The position numbers and the translations under genes are program-made. From the NCBI RefSeq assembly GCF_014196595.1, contig NZ_JACIEA010000001.1, forward strand, positions 978,350 to 1,042,349: a DNA stretch of 64,000 bases, written 5' to 3'. Source of the stretch: Sphingorhabdus rigui (GTDB lineage: Bacteria; Pseudomonadota; Alphaproteobacteria; Sphingomonadales; Sphingomonadaceae). The notes beneath the pieces are model-generated. The model worked only from the letters and a program-made list of their open reading frames with translations. It did no database searches and had not been told where the DNA came from. Shown here piece after piece: positions 53,401-62,400 of the stretch (positions within the stretch are counted from its first letter, which is position 1; every line of letters begins with the position of its first letter).

Positions 53401-56400
53401 GTGGCGCGGTCGGCGTTGGCTTAAATGCGATTGTTAACACATTGAGTGGCACAACGCTGGCCGAGATTAACGATTCTGCCGTCAACGTGGCCAACCAAGG
53501 CAAGGACGTCGCCGTTCGCGCCTACCACAAGGCAAGCATCCTCAGTGCGTCAGGGACGGCGGGCATTGGTATGAGCACCGCTGGTATTGGCGCGGCGGTT
53601 GATACCAACATTATCGATCACAATACCACCGCACGCATCGTTGATGGTGACAGTGCAACGGATGTCGATGCAATTTTCGGGGGTAACGTAGAAGTGACAG
53701 CACTCTCTCGTGAGAGCGTCACTGACTATGTGGTGGGCGTCGCCGCTGGGCTCTGGGCCGGTATTGGTGGGGGTAGTTCGGTTTATCGCAGCACATCTGA
53801 TACCAAAGCGCTGGTTGAGAGCGCCCGTGTGACATCAAAGGGCGCAGTAACCGTGGGCGCCGATGCTCGCGGGACAGCGGAATCGACGGTTATGGTGGTA
53901 GCTGGCGGCGCCGTAGGAGCCGGAGGCAGCGTTGGCATCGCGCTTATTGAGCGCGAGGTGACTAGCGCAGTGCGTGGTTCCCAGGTCGTCGCTGACGGAA
54001 CCGTCGCAATTACCGCCAATGAAAGGCAAACGCTGGATGCTATAGTCGGTTCGGCGGCTGGCGGAGCGGGCGCATTGGCCGGTGCGGTTACAGTTGCTTC
54101 GACTGGCTCAACGATCACAGCTGAAATAGCGGCCAGCGGTGGAACTAATTCGACGGTAACAGCAGGTGATGACGTTACTGTGCAGGCGGACAGCACGATT
54201 GAGCTTAACCGCAATAAGGCTGCTGCAGCAACCGGCGCCGTTGCGATTGGTGGGAGCGGTTTTGGCGCCTCTGTTGAGGTTCTGATAGTCAAGCCTGCGA
54301 CCGTGGCTCGTATTGCAAATGGCGAGACCGTGACTGCCGCTGATACCGTGACAGTCGATGCGAATGCTTCGCGCAATATCGATTCCACCGTCGTGGCGTT
54401 TGCGGGCGGCCTCGGATCATCGCTTGGCGGCGCGGTGTCTGTAATCAACGTTGGATCAGGCATGGGCGAGAAAGGCAGCGATCTTACCGCGAACCTGAAC
54501 TCGGGCGTAACGAGTGAGGGCGGAAAGTCCGAAGGCCTTACTGACCGGGCCGATGCTGGTGTCACCGGTATGAACAACGATGCAGTCGGTCAACGCGCGA
54601 GCCAGGCTGGTGGTGGCGTTACGTTCAGCTTGGCAAAAGATGACGTCGCGCGTGATACCTCGGCTTATATTGGGGCCAACGCTGTTGTTACAGCTGGACG
54701 CGGCGTTTCGACGGGCGACATCCTTGTTAAAGCTGACGAAACGATTGACATCGATAGCAAGACTGGTGCGGTTGCTTTGAGCTGGAGTGGCGCCGCTGCT
54801 GGCGGTGCTGTCACTATCGTTAACGTTAATAGCGCGCTTACATCATATGTCGGTGAAGGCTCCACTCTGGAAACTAGCGACGCGATAGAAGTTGGCGCTA
54901 CATTGTCATCTACAGGTGATTTTGCAGCCTATGGTGGCGCCGCCGGAGCAGTCGGTTTGGGTGCGCAGGTAGTTGTAATTACAGATAGCTCGGCCCAGTC
55001 CGCTTACCTTGCCGATGGTGCCTCCGTGACCAACGGTGTAAAAGTGGAAAAAGCTAGTAGCGTCGGTGTAAAAGCGCAGGCGACGCGGGACTATGAATTA
55101 CAGGCCAAGGGCGCTTCGGCCGGACTTCTGGCGGCCGGTGCTGCCATTGCAACCTTGGATGTGACGGGCAACACTCAAGCCTATATTGGTTCTTATGCCA
55201 CTATCGGTAGGGCAGGTGTTAACGGACCCACCGTTGGAACCGTGACTGTGCTCGCAACCAGCAACATTTCCGCGTCCACCGATGTACTTGCGGTTGCGGC
55301 GGGTATTGGCGCCGGCCAAGGGAATGAGTCCCGGATCACAGTAAGCGGCAGCGTAAAGGCCTGGATTGGCAATAACGCCGTTGTTACGGCTAGCGGTGCG
55401 GTCAATGTGACGGCGTCGATGACGCCAAAACTTAGTACGCAAGGCCTTGGGGTGAGCGCTGCCGGGCTGGCAGTTGGCGTTTCATTATCTAAAATTGTCG
55501 CGACGCCGACTATCGTAGCTTCGCTGGGCACGCCGACAGATGTTTCATCAGCCAATCCATATGGACTGAACAATTCCCTTGCGACGGGCGCCCCGGTAAC
55601 GGTGACCGCTGGTAGCGTATCGGTCGATGCTCAATTGATCCGGCCAGCTAATGATGCCTACACCGCGGATTCCAATGCTACGGGTGCCGTCGGCGCGCTA
55701 ATCGGCGTGAATGCCACAGTATCCGATGTAACGTTGGCCGCGTTGGTTAGCGGTTTCATTGGCGGCGGCAGCACCTTGAATGTTAATGGTGCAGTTTCCG
55801 TTGTTGCGCGCAATGATCCCCGCAATCGTGCGCGCGGCACAGCGGTGGTAGGTGCGTTGATTGCAGCTGGCGCTGTCAAATCGACCATAAGCACTACGAC
55901 CGACACCTATGCTTTCGTAGGCGGCAGCGCGAATATTGTCGCGCAGTCGCTGCGCCTTGATGCGGCAAGCACGCCTGATAGCATGGTTGAAGCGGTTGCG
56001 GGCAGTGGCGGCGTTTATGCAGGAGCAGGCGCCGGAGCGAATATCACTGCCGTTGGGCAAACTAAGGCACTGCTGCTTGCTACAGGCGGGTCCAGCAGGA
56101 TCACATTGCTGGGCGGTGCGGGTTCCTTGTCTTTGCAGGCGACTGCAAACCACACCGTCAATGCTAAGATTAAAACAGCATCAGGCGGTCTGTATTCTGG
56201 CAGCGGTGCTGAACAGATCAACAGCGTGACCTCCGACGTGGTCGCGGGGACCGCGGCAGGGACGCAAGGCGCGCATGTCATCATCGACGCCCTCTCTGCA
56301 ACGGTGCAGGCAGGAAATACCATCACCAAGCCTGATATCGGCACCAACGTCAGCGGTACCACCGTCGGCGCGATTACCGCGGCTGGAGCGAGATCGAAGA

Positions 56401-59400
56401 CGACGTTCGATTTCGAGACGATCGCGACCATCGGTGCTTATACCGATCTTGAATTGGTTGCGCCGCTCTCGCTACGCAACACCTTGTCAGATACGCAGGG
56501 CAGCATTGCATCGGCACTTCAGGCATTTGGTTTACGGACACTTCCGACCAGTGCTGACCGTAACACGGACGCTAGCTTGCGCTCCGCACTCAGCGCAATC
56601 GAGTCCGCCGTAACAGGTGTTGCCAACAGCAGCACCGTTGCCAACGCTTTGAATACTGCGCTTGCCTCGCTCACGTCGGCCCGCACGCAGTTAGTTGCCG
56701 TTCGCCCCACCGAGCAAACGATCATCGCTCGGATTGATGCGGCAATTGCTGCAGTCAAGGCGGCTCAAGTTCGCTTGTCCGCTGGTAATCCAGACGGTGA
56801 CCCAGGTAATTTGGTGGTTTCCGCACGTAATGCTTTAGACGTTCACGACAAAGTTGCGCTGCTTGCCGGGGGGGCAATTGCGGGCGGTGGAATCACTTCC
56901 ACAATAGACGACATCCAGAATTTGGCGAAGGTCCAAATTGGCGACGGCGCCAGCGTGGTGAGTGCAGGCGGCATAACGTTGAAGGCAAATGGCGGCGGCA
57001 CCGCGGTTGCTAAGGTCGATCTCGATACTTACGGCGCGGCCAGCGTTGGTGTAGCTGAATCCACAGCGGACATCGATCCCGTCAACACAATATCGATTGA
57101 AGGCAGTGCGATCGTCACATCGCAGGATAATTTCTTCCTGCTGGCTGGTGACAATGAAAATTATGTACGAGACGCTTATACAATCGAGGCCACGACAGAT
57201 AGCGTTGCGGGCAGCTTAATTCCGCTTAACTTGATAGATGCTCAAGCTCATATCGAGCAGACCAACACGGTAACAGTTGCAGCGCAAGCGCAGTTGAAGA
57301 CCGGCGGTAACTTTTACGTCTTTGCCGAAAGCGATGGCTTCGCTAATCTGAGGGGGCAGGCCAAGGGCACCAGCTGGCTCACCGCAGCGGCAGGTGCCAT
57401 CGATTCTATTCTGGGCGGCGGTGGCGCGGAAGTTTACGATGGCGCATCCTCCTCCAAGGCCACTTCCACAGTGCGTATCGACGGTTCTCTGACGACCGGC
57501 ATCGGACGTGTTAAAGGGCTTGATATCACTGGCTACAACGCGGCAGCAGGTACGGTCACCGTTGCACCAATCGCACTAATTGAAGATGTGCGTCTGGTTA
57601 ACGGCAAATCGTTTGATAATACCCCGCTGACGCTTTCGAATGTTGTGATCACCGTCGCGCCCGCCGACAACTATACTGGCGTATTTACCAGCGAGACCGC
57701 TTACGACATCTACGGACCGAACGGACTTAAAGTAGGGTCCGGCCAGATTGGTCAGGTGTTTAATGTTGCTGGCGTTATGTCGTTCAAAATCGACGGCGTT
57801 GCCGCGAAGGATGACAAGTTCACACTCGCGCCGTCTTCTGCGATCAGCCACCGGGTTGAACGTCGGCTGCTTGAATCGAGCCTAGAACTTCAGTGGCGCA
57901 GCGCACAGGCGTCGCTTGCTGAATTCCAGAGCACGGGTAACACCACGCTCATAAATTATTATACAGGTGAAATCGCACGCTTGCGCGGCGAAATGCTCGC
58001 TCAAGGGATCCTTACGGCCGCGGATCCAGACCATCCTATCCGGCAATATGGCGTTGTAGTTAGTGTAAATCCCGTCACGGCCACGGCCGGTGTCATCGAT
58101 ATTCGCGCGCGGGTTCTTGCAGGCGCCAGCACGGGGCAGTTAAATGCGCCGAGCGACGCACAGGTTGTAATTACCAACAACACACCTGTGTCGCTCGATT
58201 TTTCGGCGATCACTATTCCGGCTTCAACAGGCGGTGTAACGCTCAACGGCGCCCAGATTCCACAGAATACTGCCTTTTTGGGCAAGTTTTCGACCAATCC
58301 GGTTAATCAGGTCGACAACACAGCCATTGCGACAAAACCCCGTATCGTAATTAGCACTATTATTGATGATCTTGCTTATCCGTCCTACCCTGCACCGAAC
58401 ATTACGTTTAATGGTGCGGTTTATAATCCCACGGGTGAAGTGAACATCACTGGCACAGGAAAAAGTTTCGGTGCTGTTCTAAAAAATGCAACCTTCGTTT
58501 CTAACAGCGAAAATCTCCAAACAAGCGGTAGCCTGATCATTTCAGGTTTGACGAGCTATTCTGTTGCGGGCGAGATTTATACGGCATTTAATGCAAGGAC
58601 CAGTGGCGGTGTATCGGCGCTGAGCGCGGATGCCGGCAAGACAATGGCCCAAACCGTCAAATCGATACTTGATAATAACTACAAGGGTATCTCACTTTAC
58701 GCTGCGGATATATCGATTAAGGCGCAGTATATTAACATAAACGGCGCCATGCAGAGCGGCCGCGATACGCTGACGTTGACGCTGGGTATCCCTGTCGCGG
58801 ATGAAATTCGTTCGATAATCTCCAGCGGCGCAGCGGGCTTGCAAAAGCTGACCTCGTTCAACAACACCGACTTTACCGTTTATTTTGACACGTCGATGCG
58901 GCGAATAGTGGTAATGCCGGTAGCTACTTCAGGCGGTAAGATTGAGCTACAAGGTACAATCGTGTCGCCAGGTAACGGCAACATCAAGGTCCTTGGCGGC
59001 TACAGTACCATTTCGGTTATCAACAACACACCTTATGATATGGTCGTCAACGATGTTGATGCGTCCAAACAGGGTGCTGGCAAACTAGTCATCGCCGATT
59101 TGGGGCAAGGCTGGCAGAAGACAAGCAACGTCACAGGCAGCAACGGCAGTCAGACAATCACGGTGGCGACTTGGGCGGGCGCTGTAACCAATCCCGTTCG
59201 GATGCGTGTATATAGTTCAGAGGGTGCGTTTAAAGGCTATGCGTGGGTGACCGGCGTTAGCACGGTTTCTAACGGCTATGCCCTAACGGTTAACACTGGA
59301 ACGACGATAGGTTCGGGGACTAATCCTCCTAAAACTGGCAATGCCTCCACGATTACTGTGGTCAACGGCGATTATGTGGTCGCTGGCATCTACTCGACCG

Positions 59401-62400
59401 TTTATTCGTACGAAAATGGAAAGGTGAAGACTGAAATCACCAACGGGTTTGGCGAAACATCGACTCCGGTGGTGGACGCAGTGAGCACATATGCACCATC
59501 ATCGCTGTTTCGTTATGGGTGGTCTGTCGCGCAGGATTATCGTGTTCAGGCTTACAAAACCTTTGGCCAGTCGAACTGGTTAGGCATTGACGCGCTCGCG
59601 AAGGACCCGAGCGACGTCAGTTGGGGCGTTACCCAGCCGATCGGCGTAGCTAGAATTTCGGGCAGCGGACCCTATTTCTATGCTTCGCAAGATACCTCGG
59701 CTTATACCCATACCCTTAACACCTATAACAGCGCTACTGTCGACACCTACCGGGTCTCGAGCTGGACGGAGAGTAGCTGGTACGGAAAGAAAACTTATTA
59801 CGAAACTTGGGTTAGGGAACAGAACAAACAGGACGTACACACCCATACGATCCGGGTGAACGAGCCCATCAAAATCGAATTTACCGGCAGCGCTACCCCA
59901 GCCGTTTCCCTCTCATCGACAGTTACCGGTAAGGACATATTGTTGAGCGGTTCGGTCAATGCCGGGGTCGGCAGCGCAAATATTGTTTCGGGCGGCGACA
60001 TCCTCGTGCTTAGCGACCGCGCGGGGGTTGTTGGTAACTCGATTGCTTTAAGTGCAAATGGCAATATCGGTAGTCCACCTGCCAAGCGGCCGGACGAAGT
60101 TACCCCGAGCGCGTCTACCATCAGCGCGGCGGCGCTTCAGATCAAGCAGGTTGCCAATACCGCGGGATCTGTGGGTACACTGGATATCACAACCACCGGG
60201 GGCGGCATCATCAACGTTGCCAGCAAGGAGTCCGCTTTGCGCGTTGGCCGTATCGTGGCCAACGGTGGGGCGAGCGTTTTCCTGACCGCGAAAGGCGCGA
60301 TCACCGCAGCTGGAAACGCACAGTCTAATGATATAACAGGCGGTGCACTAACGCTGACGTCGCAGACTGGCAGCATTGGGACGAGCAGTAATAGTATTCG
60401 ACTGGGACGCAGCAGCCTTGTGTTATCGGCCAATCCCACTGCGGACATGGTAAAAATCAACGCAGACACGGGGATTTTTATCCAGCAAGTGAGCGGCAAT
60501 CTTAACCTTTACAACGCCACCAGCCGGACGGGTAATATCCGGATTGACGTCGCTTCCGGAGCGTTGATCGACGCGAATACCAATCAGGTAGAAGATACGC
60601 GCACCATTGAAGAATTGCGTTCAGGATACTGGACCACTCTGCAAATGACTGGGCAGGCGGCGCAAGAAAAAATCGCATCTTCCATCAAAAGCTTTGAGTC
60701 TGCCCGTACGCGCGAATATGAGACATATTGGTCTATCCGCAACAGTTTCGGGGGGACTTACTCTGATACTCAGGTTGTAACGCTAACGACGCAGCAAAGG
60801 GCTGATTACAGAGAAGCGCTGCGCTCCGAAAGGCAGGCGGATGGCACGCCGCTCACGGAGCAACAAATAGACGCGCGGCTTGACACGATTGAGCTGCAAC
60901 AGACAGCGGAATACCAACGCTTACATCAGCTCTATGGTGACGCGCCGCAGTATGTTTCTTCGTACAGATATGTTGCCACTGCTGACCAGCGTGCGGCCAT
61001 AACGAGTTCGATCCGTGTGTGGACCGAGGATGAACTGCTGAACATGATCGGGACTGGTCTGCTCAAGCCCGTGACTGACACGCAAACCGTTATTGAGGAT
61101 GCGAATGTCGATACCGCCGGAAATATCTGGCTAAAGGCGTCTGGAGCAAAGGGCACCATCGGTTCTACCGCCCGCGATCCGATGATCATCTCCCTGACGA
61201 AAGACCCGGTTACTAACAGGGTCAATTTCAGCCCGGACGAACGCATTGCGTTGGCCGCTGCCGAACGTTCGGACGTTAGTTTTCTTACGAGCAATCTCGT
61301 AGAAATGCAGGTCGAGATTAATCGCACAACATCCTCCATCACACGGACCGATGGTGGGACGTGGAGTGGATATCGCCCAGGATCTTGGGTGATGGTCAGC
61401 GGCTATTCCGTAAACGAGACTGTCAACGCACAATATTATCAAGTCGGTTCCGTTACCAACAATGGCTGGACTATCATTCTTGCGCCCACAGATATCTGGA
61501 ATTCGGGCATTTTGCCTGCCCAGCTACAAGCGAACGAAGCGGGCGTAACGCTCAAATTTGCGACGGTAGCGCTCGGCCCTAGCGATAACGGGTATCTGGC
61601 GTCCATCGACACAGCCGAACTTTCATTCAATAAAGACGCAAGGACGATATCCCGCGTTGATAACACCAGTTGGAGCGGCTTTGCCGTCGGTGACCGGCTG
61701 TGGTTAGGTGCGGAAACGACCAATAAGACAATTGGCTCCGACTATCTCACTATCACCGCAATTAGCGGAGATAATAAGACCGTTACTGTGGCGGCGGCTT
61801 CGGAAGAGGACTCGATCGGTGGCTTGAAGAGCACGGAAACGGTTGCGGCGGTTCGGCTGTCGCGTGTTCTAAACGCTAACATTCTCAACATCGCAGTCGA
61901 CTTCCGCAATGATGTGGACATCAATGCTCAAGGTACTTTTGGTTTTGAATCAGCTGGTACGGCGTTCATCGGGTCGGAACGCGACATCCGATTAGTTAGC
62001 TCGACCTCGGGTGGAGAAACACGCCTAAAAACGAGCGGCTCGATCGTTGCGGACACAGCATTAACCGTTTTAACGAGCCGCGGAAACTTAGTACTTGAGG
62101 CCGCAGACGGCAAAATTGGCTATGCTGTGGCGCAAGGCAGTTTGCAGCCACTCAAGCTCGATATTGCAAACGGGGGTGCCCGCAACAACACCCTGACGGC
62201 GCGTGCGGGCGATGCCATCAATCTCGAGCAGACCACGGGTAACCTTTATCTGGAGGGCGTGTATTCGGCGACCGGAACCGTTGAGCTGACGGCGAATGAC
62301 GCTACAACTAGCGATCCCGCCAGCAAGAGTGCGTCAATCCTTGACGGGACGGGCACTGACTATACCAAGATCGAAGCCAATGGTATCTCGCTGCGAGCGC